The position numbers and the translations under genes are program-made. Shown here one piece after another: positions 24,022 to 32,981 of a stretch of DNA of 43,398 nt (position 1 is the stretch's first letter; each line of letters begins with the position of its first letter). Under the pieces are notes generated by a model. That model made no database searches. It had not been told where the DNA came from and was given only the letters and a program-made list of their open reading frames with translations. The DNA is taken from the NCBI GenBank assembly GCA_002423105.1, contig DIUT01000009.1, positions 12,787-56,184 on the forward strand. The letters are read 5' to 3'. This DNA comes from Geobacter sp. UBA6151. Lineage in GTDB: Bacteria; Desulfobacterota; Desulfuromonadia; Geobacterales; Pseudopelobacteraceae.

Positions 24022-24048
24022 TGTTATATTTCACAAAACTGCCACATG
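24022..24048 (-). promoter_or_regulatory. Putative enhancer-binding site for P1
   Basis: Block containing ATATTT and ACTGCCACAT (plus strand), with CTGCC starting 116 bases upstream of P1. It aligns with blocks at 31354 and 41781. It overlaps the 3' end of the EEP gene and lies within a dyad TTCACAA-N12-TTGTGAA. Confidence 0.65.
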
Positions 24049-24779
24049 TTGTGAATCGGCAGGCTGATCTGAACAACAAAAGGCAGATGGTCCGATGCTA
24101 TACGCGCTCGTGCATCGGTGGGAACCTTTACCGCTTCTACAACAAGGTCATCGGATAGAAAAATATGATCATAGCTGAGCAGCGGGTAGGAGCTTGGCCA
24201 GGTATTTTCTTGATCCCCATTTAATTTTAAATTTTCGACATTTATGAGTTTATCTTCGAACAGCTTGAAGACGGTTGATCCGGGCTGGGCATTGAAATCG
24301 CCGCACAGAATTACGGGAGGTCGACAGTCCTGACTGCCCAGCCAGTCCGGACCTGTCAGAACCCGCGACTGATTGAGTCGTGTTCTGGGAGTGAGCCCCA
24401 GGTGAGTATTAATTATCTGGATCTGTATGCCGAAGGCCTCGACCTCCACCCATAGTGCTCCCCGTCTGGCAAGCGTATGCCATCTATGAACCTTGTGCAG
24501 TCCCCCGGCTTTGACCCGCTTCATCGGATAACGGCTGAGAACGGCATTGCCGCACCGCTCTCGTTCGATCCAGACCTCCGGAAAACTCAGCTGTTCCGCA
24601 ATAAGAGCAGCCTGATCATACAAAGCCGGGCGAACCGCTCCACAGTCAACCTCCTGCAAAGCCACAATATCAGGCTGATGGACAGCAATCACATCGGCAA
24701 CACGTTGCAGTGAAAGCTTGCGATCGCCACCGATACAGCGATGAATGTTATAGGTAATGATGCGAAGACTGTTCGTCAT
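24024..24779 (-). CDS. Endonuclease/exonuclease/phosphatase (EEP) family hydrolase
   Basis: 251 residues of the EEP (DNase I-like) superfamily, metal-dependent phosphodiesterases acting on nucleic acids or phospholipid headgroups. The conserved set is complete: TYNIH (9-13), LQEVD (metal Glu), NTHLG (His), GDFNA (Asp-Asn) and the closing SDHLPF (catalytic His). No signal peptide. It is the last gene of the carbohydrate operon, 6 bases after the debranching enzyme. Small EEP proteins of this kind are often annotated as cardiolipin-type or unknown; the substrate is not resolved. Confidence 0.88.
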   Translation of the reverse strand: MTNSLRIITYNIHRCIGGDRKLSLQRVADVIAVHQPDIVALQEVDCGAVRPALYDQAALIAEQLSFPEVWIERERCGNAVLSRYPMKRVKAGGLHKVHRWHTLARRGALWVEVEAFGIQIQIINTHLGLTPRTRLNQSRVLTGPDWLGSQDCRPPVILCGDFNAQPGSTVFKLFEDKLINVENLKLNGDQENTWPSSYPLLSYDHIFLSDDLVVEAVKVPTDARARIASDHLPFVVQISLPIHNMWQFCEI

Positions 24780-24785
24780 TTGAGC

Positions 24786-26825
24786 TTACATTTTTGCCGT
24801 GTTCACCCAGCAGCGCAGCAGCTCCGCAACGCTCCACGCCTGAGCCACGCAACCGCGGGGTGTGTACGGTTCTTCGGCATCGAAAACCTCACTGACCGAG
24901 CCGATGCAGGCCTCGTTCAGGTGTTCCGCCAAGCCTGTCAGTAATTGTCGGCCTTGCGCCTCTTTGCCCGGATTCAGCTTAAGCCACGCATCCAGATAAG
25001 GACCAATAAGCCAGGCCCAGACGGTGCCCTGATGGTATGCTGCATCGCGGGCGCGCAGGTCTCCGTAATATTTCGCTTTGTAATCCGGATGCCCGGGGGC
25101 GAGAGAACGCAACCCAACGGGTGTCAGCAGGCGATCCGTTACCACGTCCATAACCTGTTTCCACCTGGCTTCGTCCAGCACAGGGTAATCGAGCGAAATC
25201 GCAATAATCTGGTTCGGACGGCACGCATCGTCGTTGCCACCGTTTTCTTCATCAACTACATCGTAGAGATAGCCCCCCTGTTCAGACCAGAACCGCGCAT
25301 TGAAAGACTCTCGCACCCGCTGAGCCGTATCGCTCATTCGCTGCATATTGGCTTCCAGACCTTCTTCTTCCAACCAGACCGCCATTAAACGCAGCGCGTT
25401 GTACCAGAGTGCGTTGATCTCCACCGCTTTGCCTCTGCGCGGCGTCACCACCCAGTCTCCCACCTTGGCATCCATCCAGGTGAGTTGGTATCCTTGCTCT
25501 CCCTGATGCAGCAATCCGTCCTTGGGGTCCATGCCGATGCCGAACAGCGTTCCGTTCCCGTGATGCTGGATGATATCCATAAGCGTGGGCAGCAGCAGTT
25601 TCAGCGTTGCGCGGTCATCCGTAATTTGTACGTAGCGATGGATGGCATGAAAGAACCACAGCGTAGCATCGGCAGTATGATAGAGGCCGTCCTTCTCGCC
25701 TTCGGGGAACATATTGGGGATCAGTCCATTGTGCACATAATGTGCAAATGTCCGCAGTATCCAGCCTGCCTCGTTGTGACGGCCGGTCATCAGCGTGAGT
25801 CCTTCCAAGCTGATCATGGTGTCACGGCCCCAGTCCGTGAACCAGGGGTATCCCGCGATAACGGTCCGCATTTCACCACCTGAGGCTTGCATGCGAGCTA
25901 CGTCATCCACCCGGCCAACCGGCGTAATCAGGAACTGATCAGCCGCCAGCACCAGTTCCGCGGCCAGCCCCGTCCGTGCTACAGACGGAGCGGCCTCCAG
26001 CAGCAGCTTGCGGCGATCCAGTTCAGCACGGAATGCCTCTTCCGGTGCCAGTGCACGAATCGTGTTCCACTCCTCGGTAGACGCCACGAGGGTTGTCCGG
26101 TCCCCTTCGCCCAGATCAGCACGAAAATAACCAGGGCTCCAAAGTGACCCTTCCCACTCGTATCCGCGATTGCGCTCGGTGCGATAGGGAATCACGGTGG
26201 ATTCCTTGCGGTCGAAGGTAAATGCCGTGGAAGGACCGTGAACGATCAGGCGCAGCGCCGGTAGTCCTTCAGCTCCCGTTATTTCAAACTGGTCCTCAAG
26301 TGCGGATAATTTATAGTGAGTCGAGCGTCGCTCGCTGACTTGCGCATCGTGCGAACGGAAATGCAGCGCAGGTCTGAGTCCCAAGCGCAGCTTGCCGTGG
26401 CCGGAGAGCAACAGATACGTCAGGTGCACGGAGTTCTGCCGGTAGGGAAGGAAAAGCCGTTTTTCGAGAACAAATCCATCCACTTCATAGCGCCACACCG
26501 GCAGCCCGGCTTCCAGGCGAAACTCACTGACAGCAAGAATCGACTCCGGGGAGATACCTGTGATCTGCTCCGCGCCCATATACATCACACGTCCGTCCGG
26601 CAGGCGCAGGCGCTCGGAAAGTCCATTGAGCATCATCATGCGGCCCAGCGGATTAGGCAGTGCGGCGATCAGGAATCCGTGATAGCGCCGGGTAATGGCT
26701 CCGGTCACCGTTCCCGACGCATATCCGCCAAGGCCGTTGGTGACCAGCCATTCCTGCAACATGTGGGGATCAGATTTGGCATCGTTAAACGTTCTATTCT
26801 GGATAACTCGAATCAGGTTATTCAT
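24786..26825 (-). CDS. Glycogen debranching enzyme (amylo-alpha-1,6-glucosidase, GH133)
   Basis: 679 residues. The N-terminal GDE domain (about 15-230) opens EWLVTNGLGGYASGTVTGAI. The C-terminal (alpha/alpha)6 catalytic domain (about 280-670) has WFTDWGRDTMISLEGLTL with the catalytic acid, MFPEGEKDGLYHTADATLWF, GDWVVTPRRGKAVEINALWY and YHQGTVWAWLIGPYLDA. It removes alpha-1,6 branches from glycogen remnants. GGAG precedes the ATG, 6 bases after the treZ stop. With TreZ and a GH57 protein it forms a glycogen/maltodextrin-processing operon. Confidence 0.94.
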   Translation of the reverse strand: MNNLIRVIQNRTFNDAKSDPHMLQEWLVTNGLGGYASGTVTGAITRRYHGFLIAALPNPLGRMMMLNGLSERLRLPDGRVMYMGAEQITGISPESILAVSEFRLEAGLPVWRYEVDGFVLEKRLFLPYRQNSVHLTYLLLSGHGKLRLGLRPALHFRSHDAQVSERRSTHYKLSALEDQFEITGAEGLPALRLIVHGPSTAFTFDRKESTVIPYRTERNRGYEWEGSLWSPGYFRADLGEGDRTTLVASTEEWNTIRALAPEEAFRAELDRRKLLLEAAPSVARTGLAAELVLAADQFLITPVGRVDDVARMQASGGEMRTVIAGYPWFTDWGRDTMISLEGLTLMTGRHNEAGWILRTFAHYVHNGLIPNMFPEGEKDGLYHTADATLWFFHAIHRYVQITDDRATLKLLLPTLMDIIQHHGNGTLFGIGMDPKDGLLHQGEQGYQLTWMDAKVGDWVVTPRRGKAVEINALWYNALRLMAVWLEEEGLEANMQRMSDTAQRVRESFNARFWSEQGGYLYDVVDEENGGNDDACRPNQIIAISLDYPVLDEARWKQVMDVVTDRLLTPVGLRSLAPGHPDYKAKYYGDLRARDAAYHQGTVWAWLIGPYLDAWLKLNPGKEAQGRQLLTGLAEHLNEACIGSVSEVFDAEEPYTPRGCVAQAWSVAELLRCWVNTAKM

Positions 26826-26831
26826 GACTTT

Positions 26832-28709
26832 TTACTCCGTTGATTCCGGCCGCAATGCTACAGCGGCATGCCCCGGGATACGCCAGTTGTCTTCGGAGTC
26901 AAGCCGCGGCGTCCCGATACCGCCGTATCGGGGAGCTTCGCTTGACCACAACGTCTGCCATGTAGTTCCATCCGGTGGCGCCAGTAGTGGTTCCGGAGCC
27001 GGGTCCAGATGCAGATCCGCGCCGAAGTTCACCAGCAGCAGGCGGTCGTCGCCATCTGCACCGAAGAAACGCAACAGCAAACAGCCCTCAGAGAGCACGG
27101 CCCCATCCACCGCGCCCGTTGTTTGGGCACTGAATACGGAATCATCCCGACGCAAACGCAGCAGATCCCTATGCAGATCGTAGATGTGCCGGTTACGTTC
27201 ACGCTCGCTGAAATCAAGCTTGCAGCGCTCGAATGTCGAGAGATTCGCCGGATCAGCCAGGTATGGCAGTATCTCGCCGGTCGCCAGACTGCGGAACTGC
27301 GCCAGAGATTTCGTTCGCCCTTCCTCCACCAGCTTGGCCAGATCAGGATTGTGGTCCGCAAAAAAACAGAATGGGCTTGATGATGCGAACTCCTGCCCCT
27401 GAAAAAGCAGAGGGGTTCCAGGCGCAAGCAGCAAAAGCGCAGTCATGGCCCTCAGCAGCCCGGGACTGGTCAGGAACTGCACCCGCTCACCATAGCCGGA
27501 ATTGGCAATCTGATCATGATTCTGAATAAACGTCACGAATCGTTCCGGAGGAAGCCGGAGTCCGGGGGTGCCACGCCGCTGTTTCTGCCACGTGTAGCGC
27601 TGCCCCTGGTAGAGATAGCCATACTTCACCATCGATATGAATTCCTGCGGCTTGCCCAGGTAGTCGGTGTAGTAGGCCTCGTTGCGCCCGGTCATGGCGA
27701 CCATGGCGCTGTGATGGAAGTCGTCGTTCCAGAGAGCGTCCAGTCCGTAACCGCCGTTTTCAACCGGACGCACCAGCTTGGTATGCTGTGGCTCGTTCTC
27801 CGCCACGATAATTCTTTTCCGTCCGCGCACCGTTTCCCGCACGCGCATTCCGATAACCGTCATGATGTTTTCCGGCGAGGCGTCGAAAATCGCATGTGTT
27901 GCGTCCAGTCTCAGGCCGTCGATGTGGAACTCTTCTATCCAGTAAGCGGCATTCGTGAGGAAGAATTCGCGCACCGGACCTGCGTTCTCGCCATCAAAGT
28001 TAATGGGCTCACCCCAATCGCACTCGTACCGGTCAGTGAAATAGTCGGCTGAAAACTCACTCAGGTAATTGCCATCCGGACCAAAATGATTGTAGACCAC
28101 ATCGAGAATCACCCCCAAGCCTAAGCGGTGAGCCTCGTCCACAAAACAACGAAAATCGTCCGGCTTGCCATACAGGTGAACCGGAGCGAACATACCCACT
28201 CCATCGTAACCCCATCCGAAACGACCGGGAAATTCGGCCACCGGCATCACTTCCAGCAGGGTGATTCCACAGTCAGCCAACTCCGCCAGTTGTTGCCGGG
28301 CTGCCTGCCAGGTCCCTTCTCTCGTGAAGGTCCCGATATGCATTTCGTACATAACCTGACCTTTTAAGTCGGCCCCCTGCCAACCACGGTCGCTCCAGGT
28401 GAAAGCCGAAGGGTCAATCACCTGAGACGATCCCGAGGGTCCGTCCGGCTGATAGCGTGATGCCGGGTCAGGAAAGCAACCGGCGTCATCCAGCCGGAAG
28501 CGATAGCAGCTACCCTCAGCAGCCTGAGGAACCAGCCCCGCAAAGTATCCGTCCTTCTGCCTTGTTAGCTGAATGGCCGCCGGCGCTCCAGGACCAGCCT
28601 CCAGGAGCAGTTCCAGTTTTTTCGGGCGCGGCGCCCATACTCGAAAATGCGTACCGCCGCTCGCCTGCAATTCAGCTCCGACAGGGTATTTTCGCTTCAG
28701 GAAGTTCAT
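26832..28709 (-). CDS. treZ: Malto-oligosyltrehalose trehalohydrolase
   Basis: 625 residues. An N-terminal CBM48-like domain (PVGAELQASGGTHFRVWAPRPKKLELLL) precedes a GH13 barrel with the four signature regions: DVVYNHFG, GLRLDATHAI, VAENE and FIQNHDQIAN. It releases trehalose from maltooligosyl-trehalose. The start at 28709 gives normal length and has GGGAGA upstream; it overlaps the GH57 stop by 4 bases (ATGA). The usual partner TreY, which makes the substrate, is not in this window. Trehalose is a desiccation and salt protectant. Confidence 0.94.
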   Translation of the reverse strand: MNFLKRKYPVGAELQASGGTHFRVWAPRPKKLELLLEAGPGAPAAIQLTRQKDGYFAGLVPQAAEGSCYRFRLDDAGCFPDPASRYQPDGPSGSSQVIDPSAFTWSDRGWQGADLKGQVMYEMHIGTFTREGTWQAARQQLAELADCGITLLEVMPVAEFPGRFGWGYDGVGMFAPVHLYGKPDDFRCFVDEAHRLGLGVILDVVYNHFGPDGNYLSEFSADYFTDRYECDWGEPINFDGENAGPVREFFLTNAAYWIEEFHIDGLRLDATHAIFDASPENIMTVIGMRVRETVRGRKRIIVAENEPQHTKLVRPVENGGYGLDALWNDDFHHSAMVAMTGRNEAYYTDYLGKPQEFISMVKYGYLYQGQRYTWQKQRRGTPGLRLPPERFVTFIQNHDQIANSGYGERVQFLTSPGLLRAMTALLLLAPGTPLLFQGQEFASSSPFCFFADHNPDLAKLVEEGRTKSLAQFRSLATGEILPYLADPANLSTFERCKLDFSERERNRHIYDLHRDLLRLRRDDSVFSAQTTGAVDGAVLSEGCLLLRFFGADGDDRLLLVNFGADLHLDPAPEPLLAPPDGTTWQTLWSSEAPRYGGIGTPRLDSEDNWRIPGHAAVALRPESTE

Positions 28710-31159
28710 ATGTCTCCCTTTGCAGCTGCAAGTGTTGCCGGAACATTGAAAAAGAGCAGTTGCCCCAGACTTTTGGCCGCTTCGCTCCAGGTGATAAGGC
28801 TGATTGCCCCTCCGGCGCTGGATCGTTGCTCGGATGCGCATGATTGCAGCATGCTCCAGTACATGTTCTGTGCCCGCCAGAGATTCACCTGAAGGGGTAA
28901 CAGCGCTGCTGCTTCAACCAGAAGGATGAGCTCTTTTAATAGCTGCTCATTATGTGGATCCTCTATCAAAGCAGTCATTGCTTCTTCCACTTTGCCGCGG
29001 ATGATGAATTCGAGAGCCACCTTGTCCAGACTGATATTCCAACTTCCGATCTCGGAGATATCCTCCTTCAATCTGCCCACGTCGATCGCTTCCGAGATGA
29101 ACATCTTTTGCAGCTTGAGATTGAGTACGGTCTCGGCAGTAGTCATAAAATAGTTCGGCACGGGCTTGCCGGTTTCCCTCACAAATCCCATCAGGGTTTT
29201 GCTGTTTTCATAGAGGCTGATGAACTTGTCTTCAAACTCCTGGAGTGTGCCGACCATGATCAGGCGCAAAATGTGGCGCTGTTTATCCCGGAACAGGTCT
29301 TTGATGCAGTAGTTGTGTGTGCCAAAATGGGTGTCGATCAGCCGGATTATTGCAGCAAAATCTCCCTCATTGAAGGCAGATATGACCTCCTGCTTCATGG
29401 TCAGGTAGGCCTCCTCGCCAACATAGGAGCAGACACCGCAGTTTAAGGTATGGCCGCCGAAGTACAGATTGCAGAAGCTGATCCGGTCGGATTTGCGGGT
29501 GATGGAGGAGCGGATAAATATTTTTCCTACCGCAAGCTTCATCTGTCCGGCATGGATTATCTGATGATCCTCCCTGTGGGCGAGATAACTGAAAATATCG
29601 GTTTCCTCGCCGTATTCCTCAAAGACAAAGCTGACGGCATAGTGCGCGCCGACCTTGAGCAGGTCGATCATGGCCGACTTGACGTAGGTGGTGTATAGTT
29701 CAGCCCCGTTGCCCTGTTCGGGCACATTGCTCTCAGCCAGTGCCAATCGTTGCAGAAAAAGGGGTTCGATCCCCTGCAGGCAGTAACTCTCCGACAACTG
29801 CATTGCTCGACCGGCATACTGAATGATCTGAACCGTTTCCAGCCCGGACAGGTCGTCAAAAAACCAGCCGCAGCTGGTGTACATGAGCATGGCGTGCCGC
29901 TGCATCTCCAGCAAGCTGAGTACGGCTACGCTTGCATCTTCATCCAGGGGACGCAGGGTATGTCTGAGCAGGAATGCGGCAACCTTTTCATCGCAGCGGT
30001 CATGCATGAGATTGATATAGTCATTCCTCGCTTCCCAGGGGTCTTTTACGAAATCAGTCATTTTATTTTCGTAACCATCAGCCAGCTGTTCGCTCAGCCA
30101 GTCCATGGCATCCCGCAGCGGTTGTCGCCAATGCTGGTTCCAGCCACCAGTCCCGCCTGAGTTACAGCCGCAGTCATTTCTCCAGCGCTCGATGCCGTGT
30201 ATGCAGCTCCAGGAACTGTTTTCAATAATCTGCACTTCATGGGTTGCCGGGTGCAACTCCAGGTATTCGCCATAGTTGGTCAGACGTGCCAGATTATGTG
30301 CCTCAACGTGAGTCAATGTGTGCCCCAGCGCCATCTCGCCAAAGGCATGATGATGTCCGTAGGTCTCTCCATCCGTAGCAATATGTACCAGTTGGGGATG
30401 GTTGCACTGTTCCGAAAAACCGGACAGCAGGCGGTCGGCAAACCGTTCTCCGCTGCTGAGCAGTTTGTCGAAGGCCACTGACTGGGAAATGGGGCCGTCA
30501 TAAAAGAAGATGGTGATGCTTCGACCTGAGGGAAGCCGACAGAGATAGGCCTGAGAAGGGTCGATTCGTGAGCCGGTAACATCCCTCCAACGGCCGGTTC
30601 CGATCTTGCGAACCCGTGACGCCTGGTGAGGAGCTAAGATCGTGAAATGGATACCTTCCTCGGCCAATACCTCCAGGGTCTCTCTATCCACAGCGGTTTC
30701 AGGTAGCCACATCCCCTCCGGGAAACGCTGGAAGCGATGTTCGAAATCCCTGATTCCCCAGCGTACTTGTGTCCGCTTATCGCGTAAGCTGGCAAGCGGC
30801 ATGATCACATGATTATACACCTGTGCCAGGGCGGCCCCATGACCTGAACGCCATAGCATACTTTGGCGATCTGCGGCCTGAATCGCCCGGTAGGTGTCAG
30901 GACATTTTTTTTCCATCCACAAAAGGAGGGTCGGACCGAAATTGAAGCTGATCCGGGCATAATTACTGACGATCCCCATGATGCGGCCTTCATTGTCCAG
31001 ATTCCGTGTGGCTGAATTGGGGGCATAACACTCGGCGGTTATCCGTTCATTCCAGTCATGATAGGGATAGGCCGAATCCTGGATCTCAATGGTCTCCAGC
31101 CAGGGGTTTTCGCGGGGCGGCTGATAAAAGTGGCCATGAATGCATAAGAATCGTTCCAT
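28706..31159 (-). CDS. GH57-family protein with DUF3536 domain
   Basis: 817 residues. It begins RFLCIHGHFYQPPRENPW, the GH57 opening with the metal/active-site His region. FPEGMWLPETAVDRETLEVLAEEGI is the second GH57 signature, and a large C-terminal DUF3536 region follows (roughly 470-800). GH57 includes amylases, 4-alpha-glucanotransferases and branching enzymes; members with DUF3536 are uncharacterised to my knowledge. The start at 31159 has AAAGG 7 bases upstream; a TTG six codons earlier is weaker. It is the first gene behind sigma-54 promoter P2 and is coupled to treZ, so an alpha-glucan role is likely. Confidence 0.88.
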   Translation of the reverse strand: MERFLCIHGHFYQPPRENPWLETIEIQDSAYPYHDWNERITAECYAPNSATRNLDNEGRIMGIVSNYARISFNFGPTLLLWMEKKCPDTYRAIQAADRQSMLWRSGHGAALAQVYNHVIMPLASLRDKRTQVRWGIRDFEHRFQRFPEGMWLPETAVDRETLEVLAEEGIHFTILAPHQASRVRKIGTGRWRDVTGSRIDPSQAYLCRLPSGRSITIFFYDGPISQSVAFDKLLSSGERFADRLLSGFSEQCNHPQLVHIATDGETYGHHHAFGEMALGHTLTHVEAHNLARLTNYGEYLELHPATHEVQIIENSSWSCIHGIERWRNDCGCNSGGTGGWNQHWRQPLRDAMDWLSEQLADGYENKMTDFVKDPWEARNDYINLMHDRCDEKVAAFLLRHTLRPLDEDASVAVLSLLEMQRHAMLMYTSCGWFFDDLSGLETVQIIQYAGRAMQLSESYCLQGIEPLFLQRLALAESNVPEQGNGAELYTTYVKSAMIDLLKVGAHYAVSFVFEEYGEETDIFSYLAHREDHQIIHAGQMKLAVGKIFIRSSITRKSDRISFCNLYFGGHTLNCGVCSYVGEEAYLTMKQEVISAFNEGDFAAIIRLIDTHFGTHNYCIKDLFRDKQRHILRLIMVGTLQEFEDKFISLYENSKTLMGFVRETGKPVPNYFMTTAETVLNLKLQKMFISEAIDVGRLKEDISEIGSWNISLDKVALEFIIRGKVEEAMTALIEDPHNEQLLKELILLVEAAALLPLQVNLWRAQNMYWSMLQSCASEQRSSAGGAISLITWSEAAKSLGQLLFFNVPATLAAAKGDI

Positions 31160-31244
31160 CTTTTTACCTTTCTGCAAAGCATGACGGCGAACGCGGAAAG
31201 AAAACAGACGGTTCTCCCCGCACAGCCTGTTGCAAATCTATATC

Positions 31245-31258
31245 GCAACTAGCATGCC
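31245..31258 (-). promoter_or_regulatory. Predicted sigma-54 promoter P2 (GH57-treZ-debranching-EEP operon)
   Basis: Minus strand GGCATGCTAGTTGC with correct -24/-12 spacing. Identical to P3 in CTAGTTGC. The GH57 ATG is about 85 bases downstream. Confidence 0.75.
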
Positions 31259-31353
31259 GTCGTAGTCCTTTGGTTGCTGTGATGCAAGCTGTTGATTTGT
31301 AAAGGGTAATAAAGAGAGGGCAGATAGGAGGGGGGAAAGTCGTCAGCGGTATC

Positions 31354-31380
31354 CGGTATATTTAGCATAGCTGCCATATA
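31354..31380 (-). promoter_or_regulatory. Putative enhancer-binding site for P2
   Basis: Plus-strand block TATATTTAGCATAG followed by CTGCCATATA; CTGCC begins 113 bases upstream of P2. It aligns column by column with the sites of P1 and P3. Confidence 0.7.
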
Positions 31381-31403
31381 TGACGGAAGTAAACCGGTCT
31401 CAT

Positions 31404-31534
31404 AACTCCCCCTGTCCCCCTCTTATCTTAAGAGAGGGAACGAAACAGACACTGTTTGCTGGTCTGTTCTCTGTCAGATCAGAGCGTCCCTCCCCTTAGC
31501 TAAGGGGAGATACCGTTATGGGACAGGTGGGGTT
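31404..31534. repeat. MITE-like intergenic inverted repeat (copy 2)
   Basis: About 131 bp with ends AACTCCCCCTGTCCC and (reverse complement of the right end) AACCCCACCTGTCCC. Inside is the perfect 20-bp palindrome CTCCCCTTAGCTAAGGGGAG (31490-31509) and a smaller stem CAGAC...GTCTG. Related to the element at 20334. It lies just after the radical SAM stop and may also stop that transcript. Confidence 0.7.
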
Positions 31535-31553
31535 ACGAATATCTGGCTGAACT

Positions 31554-32981
31554 TTACACATCCATTCCCGCCAGTCTGAGTCCGCGCCTGATGATTCCGG
31601 TATGTCTCCAGAGCGGCGGTCGCAGACCGAGTGTATGGCTGATTCGGTACATGGTCGGCAACAGGGGGTGACCAATTGAAGCCATACTGATAAAGTTCAT
31701 AGTACTATTCATCTGATTTTTCAGCTCCTGATGCAGCCACTCTGCATCCACTTTCGGAGAAATATAATACAGGGGAGCAAGCATCTCTTCCGCTGGACGC
31801 ACAAGTATCCCTTCTGCTCGCGCAATAGATTCCAGTTCCGTTCCGGGGTAGATGCGTATGCCAACATTAAAGAACGCCACGTCCTTGGGACGGATATTAT
31901 TTTTGGCAAATTGCAGAGTTTCCCGTACCGTTTCCGGCGTTTCTCCAGGACCACCGAACAGGAACATCCATGCGCAGGGAATACGGTGTCTACGTACCAC
32001 CGCAGCGGCATGATGCACTTCGCGGCTTGTGAAACCTTTGCGCAGTCCCTGCAGCACCGCATCGGAGGCGCTCTCCAGGGTAATACCCATGCCCGTAAAA
32101 CCTGCCCGTTCCATAGACGTCACCAGCGCGTCGTCAAAATCCCGTGGATTCAGATCCATGCACTGAAGCCGCGCCGTATGTTTGATTCGCGCCAAAGCTG
32201 CGCAGACCTCCATGGCATGTTCCAGCGGCGCATTAAACACGCTGTCCACGAACTCGATATCCCGCAACCCCATTGCAGTGAACCGCACCACGGCATCGGC
32301 AATACTACCGGGTTCCTTGAGACGACAACTGCTCCCCTCGATTTTCGGGTAGGTACAGTAGACGCAGTGGAACTGACAGCCGGTCTTGGTCTGGATCGGA
32401 ACTGTTGCCATCTGAGAGAGATAGGCCGGGATATTGAGCCAGCGATGGTAGTCAGGCATTGTACAGGTTGTTGAAAAACCGGTGGCAGCAGAGCTGTTGC
32501 GGTGAAAGACACCGTTTTCGATGCAGGCGACGCCGGGCATATCACAGAATCGCTCATCGCGTGCGAGGCGCTCAAGGAGCTGGGGAAAGACCATTTCTCC
32601 ATCGCCGACTACGGCGCAAGTAACAGCTGCCAGGCGCAGGATCTGTTCAGGCATGCCCCCCAGCGCCGCCCCTCCCAGAATAATCGGGGCGCTGCTTCCG
32701 GAACGAATGGCAGTCACGATGCTCTGCAGGTCATCCAGAAAGAACGTCGTATCCTGCATGTCGACATTGTCTATGTTGCGGATCGAAAGACCGACCACAT
32801 CCGGGTTAAAGCGTGTTACGACCGATTTGATGTCCACTATCGGGTCCTGGGTAAACATAAGGTCCAACAGATGAACGGTATGGCCCGCGAGTTCCGAAGA
32901 ATGGGCGATAATGCAGGCGCCTATCGGCATCAACGGCATGGGGAAAGCAGTTCGGTTTGTGCTGATGAGAAGTATTTTCAT
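31554..32981 (-). CDS. Radical SAM protein with B12-binding-like N-terminal domain
   Basis: 475 residues. The N-terminal Rossmann-like domain (1-150, MKILLISTNR ... VVGLSIRNIDN ... ILGGAALGGMPEQIL) resembles cobalamin-binding domains but lacks a clear DxHxxG lower-ligand motif. The radical SAM core has C202-x3-C206-x2-C209 (TGCQFHCVYCTYP), followed by ELP3-like regions (GLRDIEFVDSVFN, GITLESASD). The family includes methyltransferases, oxidative cyclases and tailoring enzymes. It overlaps the ABC transporter stop by 4 bases and is the last gene of the cassette, so it probably tailors the exported product. Confidence 0.88.
   Translation of the reverse strand: MKILLISTNRTAFPMPLMPIGACIIAHSSELAGHTVHLLDLMFTQDPIVDIKSVVTRFNPDVVGLSIRNIDNVDMQDTTFFLDDLQSIVTAIRSGSSAPIILGGAALGGMPEQILRLAAVTCAVVGDGEMVFPQLLERLARDERFCDMPGVACIENGVFHRNSSAATGFSTTCTMPDYHRWLNIPAYLSQMATVPIQTKTGCQFHCVYCTYPKIEGSSCRLKEPGSIADAVVRFTAMGLRDIEFVDSVFNAPLEHAMEVCAALARIKHTARLQCMDLNPRDFDDALVTSMERAGFTGMGITLESASDAVLQGLRKGFTSREVHHAAAVVRRHRIPCAWMFLFGGPGETPETVRETLQFAKNNIRPKDVAFFNVGIRIYPGTELESIARAEGILVRPAEEMLAPLYYISPKVDAEWLHQELKNQMNSTMNFISMASIGHPLLPTMYRISHTLGLRPPLWRHTGIIRRGLRLAGMDV

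Noticed and set aside
32463..32478. A 16-base match (CAGGTTGTTGAAAAAC) to the MITE end inside the radical SAM gene
   Set aside because: The reading frame is intact and encodes a plausible family sequence here, and no second inverted end lies nearby; chance or convergent identity is more likely than an insertion.
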